A DNA stretch of 64,000 bases from Liolophura sinensis (GCF_032854445.1 NC_088300.1:72888984-72952983); one strand, 5' to 3'; shown: positions 12,319 to 24,507, numbered from the stretch's first letter. A program made the numbers and translations. Notes: a model not told the origin generated them from the sequence alone.

Positions 12319-12834
12319 TTAATTTGGATACGATGAAACCTGTCTTTGATCTATGAAATATGTTTTAATCAAGTCTGTCAGATATTTCTTGTTCTTCTTT
12401 ATTAAATTAAAAACCTCTAGGCTCATCTGGGGACGTTTGGGCTTCATCGACATCATGCGAACAATATTGTTAAAAGCCAGAAGACAAGACTTTACTTGCC
12501 AGGCCTGTGAAAACATGTGACGACTGTATCCAGATTCTATCTGCCATTCCCTGGGGTGATAGGTGGATGGAATCTGGTGGGTCCTTGGAGGCAATGCAGA
12601 CGCTAGCACGTGGCCCTGTCCAGTATTTCTGCCACAGTCCAAGATATTACAGATGTTTATCGAAGTCCCCAGTGTGGTTGGAATTGCTGGGTGCACTAAA
12701 AGACAGACGACGACGCCAAGATGGTCACACGCTCTTATAGTGTCATTAATTATTTCATCATCTAATTGAATTGATGGCGAGACGTGACGAGAAACTTTAC
12801 ACATCTGTAGCCGACGAAGCGTTATCTGAAGCAT
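12319..12834 (-). CDS. Unrecognised 171-residue ORF, possible last exon
   Basis: An ATG-initiated frame (ATG at 12832-12834, A at -3) of 171 codons, the longest in the window without internal repetition apart from the neuropeptide precursor. The DNA is clearly more GC-rich than its flanks. The product starts MLQITLRRLQMCKVSRHVSP and ends with a basic, Leu/Ile-rich stretch (MSLEVFNLIKKNKKYLTDLI). There is no signal peptide or membrane segment. ctacag just before codon 11 is a possible acceptor, and a minus-strand AATAAA lies about 390 nt past the stop. I recognise no domain. By rough estimate, a frame this long could arise by chance perhaps once in several windows of this size, so it is only moderately likely to be real. 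Confidence 0.33.
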   Translation of the reverse strand: MLQITLRRLQMCKVSRHVSPSIQLDDEIINDTIRACDHLGVVVCLLVHPAIPTTLGTSINICNILDCGRNTGQGHVLASALPPRTHQIPSTYHPREWQIESGYSRHMFSQAWQVKSCLLAFNNIVRMMSMKPKRPQMSLEVFNLIKKNKKYLTDLIKTYFIDQRQVSSYPN

Positions 12835-13966
12835 AGTTACTGACGAATGGAGCCGGTGATGATCAGATACCTATCAGGAGTAGTTTGTTCACGGACTGAT
12901 GATAGTTGGTTGCTGTTTTGAAGATTTCAGAGAGGCAGGAGGGATTAGTCAGATGCCGAGTCGATAAAGTCACCGTAGTCTTCATGGATCAGGACCCAGG
13001 AGCGCCATTTTGTCCTCGCCTGTGTCCTTGCATGTCTTTTCGGGGAAATAAAAGTCAAAATTAAAAACTTATCACACCAGTGTACTTTGAGTTCAGAAGA
13101 TTGGCATGGATATTTAATCGACAAGATTACATAATAAATCCCACGACTCTCCAGATTCATTAGGTCAGATTCTGAAAAACGCCAGAAATCAATGGCTTTA
13201 TAACGCTATTGTGACTGAAAGTAATGAAATATTACTCCACACTTAATAAAATGTGTACACCCAGGGATTTTACAGAGTTGACTTCTGCCACGCTTCACAG
13301 AAGGTAAATACTTATATATGATATTGATTAAATTGATCATAAACACACCGACGAGTGGATAATCAGTGTATTATTACTCTAGTGACGGTGGCAACGTTTC
13401 CGTCATAAATCTGATTGGTTCAGACATTTATCTCCATGGTGTATCTCACGTCAGTGAAATTCTACATTGTCAGCCAGGCTTGAAGCGTTAATTTATTAAA
13501 TAGTTACTTTATCATGTTGTCGGAAGCTGTGTGTTAATGTTTTGTTAAGTCTTTTTAAGACACACCACTGAAACACGACGTACAAAAACGTGAAAGGCTT
13601 ACATCTTTAATAATTCAACGGCAGAAAATCACATATTTTGTTTTGTGTGATCCGAGGAGAGGGGGACTCTTTGAGTACTGATGCATGAGACTGCAAGTCA
13701 CAGAGAAATCTGAACTGAATATTATCTTAACTATGCACTAACATTGTGTAAATTCTCACTAGTGCTAAGAACCATTTTCGCCTACAGCTCACAACCTTCA
13801 AAAAAAAACCGTCACACCCACTACGCACACCAACGTCTCTCCAGAATAAAGAAAAGTTATAAACAAAATGAAAGACACGCCGCGGCGGAAGTGCGAATTG
13901 AGGTCAAGATTTTAGCACGAAGCTCACTGATCTATGAGTATGGACGGTTCTAAAAACTGCATGACT
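12835..13966. other. No gene seen
   Basis: AT-rich; no convincing frame or repeat. Confidence 0.45.
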
Positions 13967-14378
13967 CCACGATTTATGTGAGTAGTTCGAACAGAAAGCT
14001 CCATGATTTATGTGAGTCGTTCGAACAGAAAGCTCCATGGTTTATGTGAGTGGTTCGAACAGAAAGCCCCATGATTGATGTGAGTGGTTCGAACAGAAAG
14101 CCCCATGGTTTATGTGAGTGGTTCGAACAGAAAGCCCCATGATTTATGTGAGTGGTTCGAACAGAAAGCTCCATGGTTTATGTGAGTGGTTCGAACAGAA
14201 AGCCCCATGATTTATGTGAGTGGTTCGAACAGAAAGCCCCATGGTTTATGTGAGTGGTTCGAACAGAAAGCCCCATGATTTATGTGAGTGGTTCGAACAG
14301 AAAGCTCCATGATTTATGTGAGTAGTTCGAACAGAAAGCTCCATGATTTATGTGAGTGGTTCGAACAGAAAGCTTGCA
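13967..14378. repeat. 34-bp tandem repeat, 12 copies, dimeric
   Basis: Unit gatttatgtgagtggttcga then acagaaagccccat. Unit starts run every 34 bp from 13971 to 14345. From 14039 to 14277 the first two bases alternate strictly GG, GA, GG, GA and so on, so the array there is built of 68-bp dimers. The outer copies are all GA type and carry gtagttcg variants. Confidence 0.93.
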
Positions 14379-17300
14379 CGAAGAAATAACAAGAGCGAGA
14401 ACAAGCCCCAGCCTGTGCAAAGTGCGAACCCACCGTCTTATTGTCAAATCTCCGGGAGTTTATGGGAGCTCCAATAAACGAATGATACTGAGTCATTTTT
14501 GGAGGCACGGCCAACTCTTAGTTGAAATGAAGAAGACAAATATTTTTATTTGCCGAGATCGATGCATATTCTGACACATTTTGTTCCATATGGTCGACAT
14601 TATTATTATTATTTTATGACGGCACTAGTCTGACATATTTCCTATTTCTGCGACTGAGTGTTTTGGGGGAGAGTGCAGCGAAGACACAGTTCTCTGTACA
14701 GAAAGTAGACTAGACAATTAGGAGTCAAATAATTCAAAGCGACCTTATTGATAAAGCCTCGGTGCTTTTTGATCAGCCCAGACGGTACATTGTACCACCG
14801 CACATTTATACTGAGAAAATCTGCTTTGCACCGGGACCAAAATGCTACGTAGGCTGTGAATTACTAATTGTAATGAAAATGTGATTATTGTGTTTATAGC
14901 TGATTATAATGGTGTTGTAGTGAATGTACTCAAATGGGTCAAGGCTATGAACAAATTCCACTCTGGAAACGTATACCACTCCATAAGTGGGCGTTGTTTT
15001 CAAGTTACGACTACGAACTTGTGTTTTGTGACGGGACGTGATTTCGTTATAACACCTTTAAATAGACAACGAAATAGACAATGGTACAATGATTTTAGGG
15101 ATTATGCTGGTTTGTATGTCCATTATCGATAGTGTGCAGGGTTAAATATAGTTATTAGTGGCTCGAGCAAAAGAACGGCAAATAAAAAAGATCATAATCA
15201 AGTCGGAAGGTGAAGATAACTTCAAAATAGAAGTCAAATACACCCAATTACTAACGCCTTGTTTGGGCAGGTTTTATAATGGTTTCCCCTAAAGTCAAAA
15301 GAAGTAAATCCGAAAAAACGAATTACACACATGTATGTAGTGTGAAACACAAAATAATTCGGCTCTGTCATCACAACAAACTGTTAAAATAACCCGTTTT
15401 GACACTGATCCAGGATATTGTGAATGCTAACCTAATTTTCGTTATTAATGTATTGCTTCCTGGCTATTGTTATATATTTTTGTTCCTCAATGTTAATGTC
15501 GTAATGTATATACTAATATCGGAATGGCTATTTGTTTCTTTGTGTTAAACTTTCTCCCCTGATGTTTAACGGGTGGACATTTTTGGTGATAATCTGAAAA
15601 TTGTACTTTTGTTGTACTTGTCTAAAAAATACAACATTCACGACAGATGAGTGTATCTCACCGTCTGCCTTTATCTTCTTGATCCAGGAACCTTGTATGT
15701 GCTGCTGGCGAGGTAAAGCACAATTTGAGAGTCGTACAAGTTTGTGTACTAGAATATAAGATCTAACCACACATCACTTAGCGTTGACTGCAGAAATCAA
15801 CCATTACATTTATGCGTCGGAACAGACATTCGTATACCAGCCGTCAACCTATATGGACGTTCCGGGTCCATAGTCGCAATTACTTATCCCTTTTATTTTA
15901 CGAATACAACTGACTGATTTCGAGCATTTGTTTAGGGAATTCAGAAATGCGGCAACCTTTATGGATTTCTAACCATAATTCCTACGCAGGTCAGATTTTG
16001 ATACACGGCTCTGGTTTTGTTTAAACTCAGTAAGACGAGATGGACATTCAGTAATCAACTGTCTGCTTCCGGAGGTAGGTCACTGTCTGGGATCAACTGC
16101 TTTGTCGCCATACATGGACTCAACGGCTCAGCAGATGATGTGATTACAGGAGCGTGGATGTCATTTCATCCAGAAATTCGTGGGACAGGTGTCACCTGAC
16201 AATACCTGAGTGAGAAGAAACTACAGACAAGTGTTTTTTTTTTATCGTATGACATGAAATGATAAAGTCAAATAAAAGCAGATTTCTCCCAGTTCGGTCA
16301 TAGCGTCCTGTAATTCAATGGTAACATAAGTAATCTGTGCTCATGAAAGGTGTTGAAACTATTTAATCGCCTTTTCGTTTGGGAAATGCTTTTGGTACAT
16401 GTGGCTTGTGCAAACTCCGCAGGTGATTGTACTCAAACAGAATCGCTAGCTTCCTACCCCTGCCCCTAGCAGAGAGCCAAGTATTATGAAGTACAAATGT
16501 TTATAGTTTGTTTACTTCTAACAGCGGATTAATATCCGTTCAATCCAATCTCTATTATATCCAGATAGCATTCACAGTTGAAGTGAAGCTGAAGTAATTC
16601 AATTTAAACTGTCAAAGATTACCTAGCTATATGATTATGTGTTGCATTTTCATTACATTGATATACGAACTGTCTAAAAGCAGCTTAAAGATTTTTGAAG
16701 ATTGTTAATAGAACCATTGCTCTTTGTTGTCACAGAGATTAGTATTTTGTGCAATTTTTCAACAAAACTCAGCAATTTTACACATCCAGTTTGTCCCAGA
16801 GTGATATACCTTACGTTTCACCCACAATCTATTTGTGCACAATTCCCGTACACCTAAGCGCCTTCTCCAATTACTCACCATATATACATTTCAGGACAAC
16901 ATGTGTTAAATTACAGTGACTTCACCATAGGCCATAAACATGTGCGTGCTCGTCAACATCATTTGCTCGTACAAAATGCCTGACTCAGCTGGTCTTTCTA
17001 TACTGGATATTTATTTCAAAACTATTATCGCTATTATTTCAGCATGGTCTAAATAATTACCATGCCTAAATTATCAGCCTGGCTCAAAATCGGCAAAAGA
17101 TGCTCCTAAAATTTGTTAAGCGGGTCGCATTATACTTTTTTCGAACTTTCCAATCATTTTAACACTATCAATAGTACAAGCCCCAGTCTGATATTTACCG
17201 AAAGACAATAATTTGAGCTGTTCTTAGTAAACGCAGAAAATTTGATTTGATAAGCAAGTATGGATTTGTTTTCCTTCTAACCTCCGATATGGCCTCTTCC

Positions 17301-19268
17301 ATCCCAGAATGCTCAAGACATGAAGTCAGCCATGGATTAATTGTTATTATTTTAATGGCTAATTTATGTTCCTCAACAAAAGACTTGGTGGATGACGTGT
17401 ATGATTTCAGTCTGTACAGACCGCCGTAAGTGGGAGTTGCTTATGATTGGCTGACAATCTCTGAGCGATACCTTCTCGGTGTGCCTCTACTTTGATAAGC
17501 CACCTGCCGACACTAAGTATAGCTACACTGGCCTCATTAAATGGGCTACCTAAAAACTTGGTGACAAAAAAAAACCAACTTGTGCTCTAAAACAACAGTA
17601 AAAACAGCACACGACAGTAAATCAAGAACGTGCGTCTTTTCTTCGTCCCACGCTATTCTCAGCCTTCTTAACGTTTGTGAACCAATACATGAATTTCATG
17701 AGTGCGCAATGCTAGAGTGGAGCGTAATACTGAACCCATTGACACATGTTGCAGATATGACTGAGCGATATGTCGTTATGGCCAAGTGAAAATGCCCGTT
17801 TCACTTTGACATGTGTTATCTGATCCAAACTACATTATACATGTAACCTCCCTGTAACAAGCAAAACCGCGCGGAACTTGTGCCACACTGGTAAGGGCCA
17901 GCTCAGCTTGTCTACACCAAATTCTATACTTAAACAAAAAACACTCCAGTATAATCCCATATTCTCGACAACAACCTCACGACAGTTTGAGTCAAATCTT
18001 GTAATCAGAACATTCGAACGTGTTTGAAGTGTGTTGCTATTTAAGAGAGATCACATAATGAACATCTCTGCTATGGTCAGTTATACATTAGATAAATGAC
18101 ATATATGTTCAGGACGATGGCAATACTAACAACTATTACTACAGGTGGCACTGAAATGAAAAATGTACACCGAATGTGACGACCGCAACTAGAGCCACAA
18201 CGGCATTTAAAAACACTAACTAACATGGCGCTGCCATTGTCAGCCACACGTTGGGAAAATGGAATTGGTATTATCTTTGCTCATTATAGTTGACGTTTTT
18301 CACATTCCGTGGTGACAGATCGAAACTGGCGATAAGCACATCTGTGATTACTAAGAAATCACAGGTACATGTACGTAGGTTAACAACTGATAACACTCCG
18401 ATTGGAGCTGATTTGTTCACGACGTAAAGCTACATACAGCAACATTAGAAGTCTACATTAGCGCCCCATAGGAGAATCGACGATAATTCAGGGCAATGCA
18501 TCGTGATTAGGCTGACGTTTGACGGAAGCCATGCCCATCTGTAAGGTCGTAAGGGTCCCCTCCCGTCCACTTTGAACACGCAGCTCATCTTAAACGTTGA
18601 TCAGACCACGCGTCTGACACGACACAGACGTTCGTTTCTTGAAGATGGGCTTCGGCTGGCAATAAAGACTTTATAGGAGTAACTTCTACACAAATGCAAT
18701 AAAAATCTCGAGGCAAAATCGCAATAAACCGGTTGTATTTTGGCTTTATGTGTACAGTTTCCAGGACGGGTGTTTTTGTAATAACGACATTTCTCATATT
18801 TCTATTTACTAAAAGACTGTGGAGCAAACCGCTTCCTTAAAACAGCATTGGCGCGAGAGAAACTGTGAACCAACAGCTATAAAGAACGACAGACGATGTC
18901 TGAAAGAACAGAAAAGATTAAGCAGAGCCGATAATTACGACATTAAATACAGAGGATTTTAAAGCATCAAGCTCCTGGAACATTCTATTTCCAGAGGCAT
19001 TAAAATAAGCAGGGCTTTTCGAGACTTTTTTAATAGCATCCAATACACACAAGGGTTGTAATGTGCATACACCGGTATACACTTTATAGCAAAGGGATCA
19101 AAATTCAGCCATAAATTTCTCTGTAATATGTACCGCTACAAAACAGACTATCCGCCACGATGTCGCCGAACCATGGTTCAGGGGTGCGGAGTGAGATTTT
19201 ACTTCGGATTAGACGTAGTTCTTTAACGATATAATATTCCGAAAGATCGATAAACTAAATCTACCTTT
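14379..19268. other. No gene seen
   Basis: Long AT-rich stretch with no convincing coding frame. An ATT run lies at about 14602-14614. The only recognisable element is a short dispersed-repeat fragment at 15.8 kb. Confidence 0.45.
15808..15868 (+). mobile_element. Dispersed family A fragment
   Basis: Contains gaacagacattcgtatacca followed by gccgtcaacc, shared with copies at 37.1, 43.8, 48.2 and 60.2 kb. About 60 bp remain. Confidence 0.7.
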
Positions 19269-19369
19269 CTCGTCCTTCATCACTGTTCGTCATACATTAT
19301 GTCTCGTCCTTCATCACTGTTCGTCATACATTATGTCTCCTCCTTCATCACTGTTCCTCAACATTATGT
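19269..19369. repeat. 34-bp tandem repeat, 3 copies
   Basis: Unit ctcgtccttcatcactgttc continuing gtcatacattatgt, starting at 19269, 19303 and 19337. The third copy has one deletion and a few changes. Confidence 0.9.
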
Positions 19370-19880
19370 TAATGCCCATATGGAAAGCCATGGCTGACGA
19401 TGGGAAAAGCTGGTCGTTTTGCCAAAAATGTCCTATCTTCAATCAAACTGGTGTAAACGTCAATTTGAAACGTTAACTTCAAAAAAAATGTGCTTGATCA
19501 CCCCATTGTCCTGCTACAGTATTATGGCTGCCCTAAGTGCGCTATTAAATATTTAACTAATTTTCATTTTTACATATATACATATTTGTTTCAGAGCAGT
19601 CTCTGACTTCGTAGCTGGAATTGACGTTACTGGGGATACAGTTTAAATTGTCAACAATGGTAAATCTCATTTTAGGCTTCTCACAAAATTTCCTGTTCCT
19701 AAAGGTTTATGGAAAATTGTTCACCTTGTCTCTGAACAAACGATTGTGTTTGTAGAACTGATTATGGACATGTCATGCACACGATTAGATTACATCATCG
19801 ACTGTGGACATTCCACGCATGGGTACTATTTGTGCGTGTAACCGTCTACGCCTTGGGCCTTGTACTTGTAGGTATATATA

Positions 19881-20098
19881 GCAGCAGACATTTCACGCAC
19901 AAATTTTTTTATACAACTGATGAAGGCTCAATGAACACGATTTGTGTGTGTGATTGACTTGGCCTGTAGGCTTTGGTGCGTGTATATGACAGCAGACATT
20001 TCACGTGCAAGATTTCTCCTGTACTACTGATTACGCTCATTTTATGTACACGATTTGTGTATGTGATTTGTGTATGTGTAAATTTCATGTTAACCTTT
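19881..20098. repeat. Degenerate ~107-bp direct repeat, 2 copies
   Basis: gcagacatttcacg recurs about 107 bp apart (19.88 and 19.99 kb), each followed by a shared tract ending acacgatttgtgt. The DNA just upstream (19.75-19.88 kb) looks like a further decayed copy. Confidence 0.6.
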
Positions 20099-20111
20099 GT
20101 ATGACTGGACA

Positions 20112-20675
20112 AGCAGGTGTACACGAACTGTCAACACATATGGTGTCAGAATCAGTGCCATGTATAAAGCTCAATACAGGACGAGAGTGTGCATACATAC
20201 ATATGGTGTCAGGATCTGTGTCATGTAAGCGAGTTCATACAGGCTGTTACCATTTGGTGTCCTGTAAACGGGTGCATAGATACTGTCAATATATGGTGTC
20301 AGAATCTGCCATGTTAGCGAGTGCATACAAATTGTCAACATACTGTGTCAGAATCAGTGTCTTTATATAGTTCAGTGCTCGACAAGAGAGTGCACACAAA
20401 TTGTCAACATTTGGTGTGAGAACCAGTGCTTGTATACAGCTCAATACAGGACAAGCAAGTACATTTAAACTCTCGACATATGGTGTCAGGGTCTGTGCAA
20501 TGTAAGCGAATGCGTACAAAATTTCAACATATGATGTTAGAATCTGTGTCCTGTAACCGAGTGCATGCAGACTGTCAACATGTGATATCAGAATATCGTA
20601 CAAATTGTCAACATGTGGTGTCAGAATCAATGGATTGTGTACAGCTCAATGCTGGACAGGCGAGTGCATACAAAC
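20112..20675. repeat. Degenerate minisatellite, ~45-65-bp units
   Basis: About ten irregular units built on caacatatggtgtcagaatc and gagtgcatacaaactgtc, with optional inserts such as cagctcaatacaggac. Unit length varies. Open frames on both strands are Ser/Cys-rich repeat readings and are not genes. Confidence 0.8.
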
Positions 20676-20680
20676 TGTCC

Positions 20681-22150
20681 AAATACGCCGAAAAGCATTT
20701 TCGAAGAAGTTTGGAATTATAGGTGTGTCTGTGCGTCAGATTTGTAATCATCGTTGCTCCCTTAAGATCATCTTTCAACGGTTGTACTTTAACAGCCATG
20801 ATGAAAGGCCGTTTCCTCTTTATCACCAGCACACTTTCCACCACAACAAGTGAGGGCAAATCCTTCAGTGAACCTCATGGACGAGTAAACAGCTCCATAA
20901 AATCTGACCACTGTAACTTGCGTAACAATGCCATACCTGACGGAAAGATGTAAACCATGTTTGCCATTTTCGATGAATGTTTCATATTTTTTCTTCGGCT
21001 CGATGTTTATCCAAGCGATATGGATAATGTCATGGCTAAAATGGTAGCAGTATGCCGCTGTCTGTTTAATGTATTTATAAATGGTTGCTGTAGTTTCTTT
21101 ATCATGTGATTGCAACAGCTGTTAAAGTTTGTTGAAGTTTTTAAAAGTCTTTGATATATAAGATATGTTTCCCCATCTGCTTGTGCAATCTAACTACTGT
21201 ATCTAAAACATTTAATGTAGGGGTAAAACAGTTTCAATCGTTTACTACAATCAAAGGTAACAAATGAACACTTTCCGGAATACTCTCTTAAGAAATATCC
21301 CCTTCGAAATTTAAAATAGACGAAAGAGGAAAAGACAAATTTACCTGAGGTTTGTTTTCTAGGTTTTTTCACAATGTGGGTTTGCTATTAAGCTTGGCGT
21401 CCTTGACAGTTGTTTTACTGCGATGACACCAGTTACTCTGGCTTTGCTACTTCGTTCTTGCCTACAAGACTTTTGTCTTTCTCTATGAATAAAGCTACAT
21501 TTTGAGATTTATCAGGTATTTAAATTAATAGCTAGAGTGGATTACAGATATCATAATTCCCATCTTTCAATACCTTACTACATATTAGACAAATGTCCTT
21601 ACGAAACGCCGGGAAGGAAACATGATTTTAGTGGTGTACAGTAGGTCATGAACACGACAAAAATAGTCTTTAAATCAGTACATCAAGAGAGATGTTAGAC
21701 TGTACTAAGCCTTTAGTCGGTCAGTATCGAATTAAGCGCACTTTTACATTTGTTACATTCCCACTGTATGTAGAATGTGTATGTGGTACGTAGTCATTTG
21801 TTATTGAAGATACAATACAATGACTACTCCTATTAGGTAGTAAGTTAAGGTTTTGCAGATGTTTAATACGAAAAGGTATTCCATTCATAGCAGAGAAATG
21901 CTATATATATATTCACAGGGTTATTAATTTAGTCGTGACGAAGAAACGATTGTTACCAGGTGGGGAATTATGTGGACTACAGCGGATCATGAGGGATCGA
22001 TACCCTAATCAAGTTACAGCAAGAGAGCTGCCGCGGACTCGGAATCAACAGGGTCATATAGCAGGATTAGGGCGATTAGCAACGAGGAGAGATCTATTGT
22101 TATAACAACAAGTTGTCCGCGGATTAGTAGAGATTATAAATCGTACTTAC
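20681..22150. other. Likely 3' region or intron downstream of the neuropeptide gene
   Basis: No coding frame. If the donor at 22145-22150 is used, this would be a 3'-UTR intron on the minus strand. I could not place the final noncoding exon. Confidence 0.3.
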
Positions 22151-22204
22151 CTCACTTAAATAAGATACACACTCTCAGCAATACCGGGAGAGCTTAGACT
22201 GAGC
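22151..22204 (-). CDS. Predicted second exon of RPGWamide precursor: last 9 codons and stop
   Basis: On the minus strand a strong acceptor (tatcaattttattttcacag) ends at 22205 and a perfect donor (GAG|GTAAGT, 22145-22150) follows 54 nt later. Joined in phase 0 to the upstream exon's last codon, the exon reads AQSKLSRYC then TGA (22175-22177). The joined C-terminus, YYLERAVE-AQSKLSRYC, continues one amphipathic helix. It also supplies a second Cys to pair with Cys203, leaving an even number. The remaining 24 nt would be 3'-UTR. The stop lies close enough to the junction not to expect nonsense-mediated decay. This is inference from splice motifs and protein logic; I have no transcript. The main rival is an acceptor at about 23.48 kb. 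Confidence 0.45.
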
Positions 22205-23850
22205 CTGTGAAAATAAAATTGATAAATTGGCGTATGGAAAAGCACGATCATGTCAACACAAGGGCTGCAAATTGGAGCAGAAAATCAAGTGGAGGTCAAT
22301 CGTGTTGGGCCCGATAATAGTTAAATCAAGAAGCAGCTGCGACTTATAATCGTAGGATATAATCCCAAACATAAACGGACCAGCTAGAGGCACCGTGATA
22401 AGATTACCGGCTATACCGTCAGTTCATCTGCTACACTGCCTGATGGACAATATTGACTTTGTTCAATGCGGTATTAATTCCCCCTCATCTGGGATCAGGC
22501 GAGGCATTAAGTGTGCTCAAATCTAAATTACGTGTTTTTTGTTTCCACATTTTTCATCTAGTTTGGACAAGAAATTAAAGTCGCTCATGACACAATCAAT
22601 AAAACAAGGATGTGAAATTTGAAATTAGGGTAACAATATTCTTGTCGTGTCCAAAAACTTGTCCTGTACTTTGGAAACACATTATATAGGATAGCATTTT
22701 AACAACTCTTACATTTAGCCCAGGGATGTTTAAAAATGAAAATACGTACATTATTCATTGGCATAACGTTTTTATGTTATTATTTAACTATACTTAAGCA
22801 CTGTTCCCAGGTTATTATATGCTAAAATAAATGGAAAAGATCAACAAATTTTTAACAATTGCTAAGGGCTCAGTCGACTAGATTGGAGTAGACATTTCAA
22901 TTCACATTAAGTTACCGTTAGTACCAGTTAAACATATGTTTTCTGACTAGCAATCTTACTGATTACGGATATTTTTATATCTGTCGGATGGTTCCTAAAG
23001 CGCCATCGTGTTAGTTTACACCGTGGAAATCGCAATTACAATGGACAGACTTTGTGTGCAGTTTTATCCAGGTGGGTCCTGAATAAGACGAAAGATGTTT
23101 CCATTCCAGCCAATGACTGATATGGTTTCGCATTCAGTGCCAATCAGGGTGCATTTTTGTGGTGAAAATTTTAGGAATAATTTTCCATACAGGACTTGAC
23201 AGTCTCAAAACTTATGAAAATTACATACATTTAGTCCAAATTCCAAACTACGCAAATTGTCCCGATGGACGGAATTCAGTTAAATACTGATTTACAGCCA
23301 GCGTGGGGAAGCAACCGTCGGAAATTATTTTTATGCTACTTTACAGTTTTTCCAATTAAACAAAAATGTAACAAAACTTAAAAATGTCATCACAGTTTCT
23401 TTGCTATCCAACTGAGCTATTAAATGTCCCAGGAAAGTGTGTATGGTATCAACATGAATGACAACAGCCCGTAATACAAAATAGCTGGGCAAAGAAAGCG
23501 AGCGTAGATTGGTTGATAACCTTGACGGTAACTAACTAAGGGAACTATTATTAGTTTGATAAATAATATATAGCATCAAGCGTATAACACACTAGAATCA
23601 TCTTTTTTTTATAATATATTGTAATTCGAAGAAAGTTAATATAAACAGAAAGTCTACTGACAGATTACGGGGCAATGGTGACTTTCTCTTCCTACCCAAT
23701 AGCGATCCCGTTTTATACTCTAACACAGTTTTATCATTCCTCATTTCAAACCCTCACACCTGTCAGTATATTATTATTAGCATTACTGTGTATTATGTTA
23801 CCATGTTAGTCAGGGTAGTTTACATTATTAAGGTGTATGGCTTCACTCAC
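22205..23850 (-). other. Predicted intron of the RPGWamide gene
   Basis: 1,646 bp between the donor GTGAGT (23845-23850) and the acceptor at 22205. AT-rich, with no other coding frame. It contains a rival acceptor, cgctcgctttctttgcccag, near 23.48 kb. That would give LFCITGCCHSC and a stop, a less helix-like ending. Confidence 0.4.
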
Positions 23851-24507
23851 CTCAACAGCTCTTTCTAAATAATACACGACTTCGTCGGATAGAACTGGAC
23901 ACATATCTTTGCCGGATGACCGTTTTCCCCAGCCAGGTCGTCTTTTGTCTAACTCTGACAGAAAGTTCTCCGATCTTTTGCCCCAGCCAGGTCGTCGTTT
24001 ATCGAGGTCAGAATCGCGTTTTCCCCACCCTGGTCGACGTTTGAAAATAGACTCAGCCAGGGCGTCTGCTCTCTTGCCCCAGCCTGGACGCCGTTTGTTA
24101 AGTTCCTCAGACAGAGATTGTGTCAGCATTCTCTTACCCCACCCTGGTCGCCGTTTTTCCATCTCTTCTGAGTCGGACATCATAGGGTCCCTTTTACCCC
24201 AGCCAGGTCGCCTTTTGTCCATACTATCCTCGAAAGACTCGGAATTAAAACGTTTGCCCCAACCCGGTCTCCTCTTGTCCAAGCTGTCTTCTTCTGGTAA
24301 ATCGGTTTGAAAATATCTCTTTCCCCATCCAGGACTGCGTTTGTCTAACGAATCAGACACTTCCTCCGATGCAGTGCCTAACATACCATTGTCCCGCTTT
24401 CCCCATCCCGGTCTCCGCTTGTCCACGTCCACTTCTGTCCCTTCGGATTTTGATAAGACCACAGCCACAAACCAAAGTCCAAAAAGGAGAAATCTCTGAT
24501 GATGCAT
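23851..24507 (-). CDS. RPGWamide (APGWamide-family) neuropeptide precursor, main exon
   Basis: Encodes a secreted prepropeptide. ATG at 24507 has A at -3 and an in-frame TGA 24 nt upstream (24532-24534), which fixes the start. Residues 6-18 are a hydrophobic signal core. Nine tetrapeptides follow: RPGW at 32-35, 80-83, 100-103, 120-123, 140-143, 158-161, 172-175 and 190-193, and SPGW at 58-61. Each is preceded by KR and followed by GKR, so prohormone convertase, carboxypeptidase and amidating enzymes would release RPGW-amide and SPGW-amide. Spacers are acidic and 8-20 residues long. Cys203 opens a helical C-terminal segment (CPVLSDEVVYYLERAVE). The exon should end at residue 219 at GAG|GTGAGT; reading on gives 14 more residues to a stop at 23806. 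The APGWamide family is molluscan; in gastropods it is tied to male reproductive behaviour. The role here is inferred. Confidence 0.93.

Noticed and set aside
9485-14378. CRISPR-like regularity of the 56-bp and 34-bp arrays
   Set aside because: Units are head-to-tail with no unique spacers and the setting is eukaryotic; these are minisatellites.
13974-14514. Minus-strand frames with repeated SNHSHKPWGF-like residues
   Set aside because: Readings of the 34-bp array; three units bring the frame back, and no start or domain supports a gene.
20005-20722. Repetitive frames on both strands at 20.0-20.7 kb
   Set aside because: Products of the degenerate minisatellite; frames on both strands are equally open and unit lengths are not multiples of three throughout.
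23909-24310. Plus-strand frame rich in LPQPGR repeats
   Set aside because: It is the antisense of the RPGWamide exon. The repeats are the complement of the KR-RPGW-GKR units, and the minus frame has a signal peptide and processing sites.
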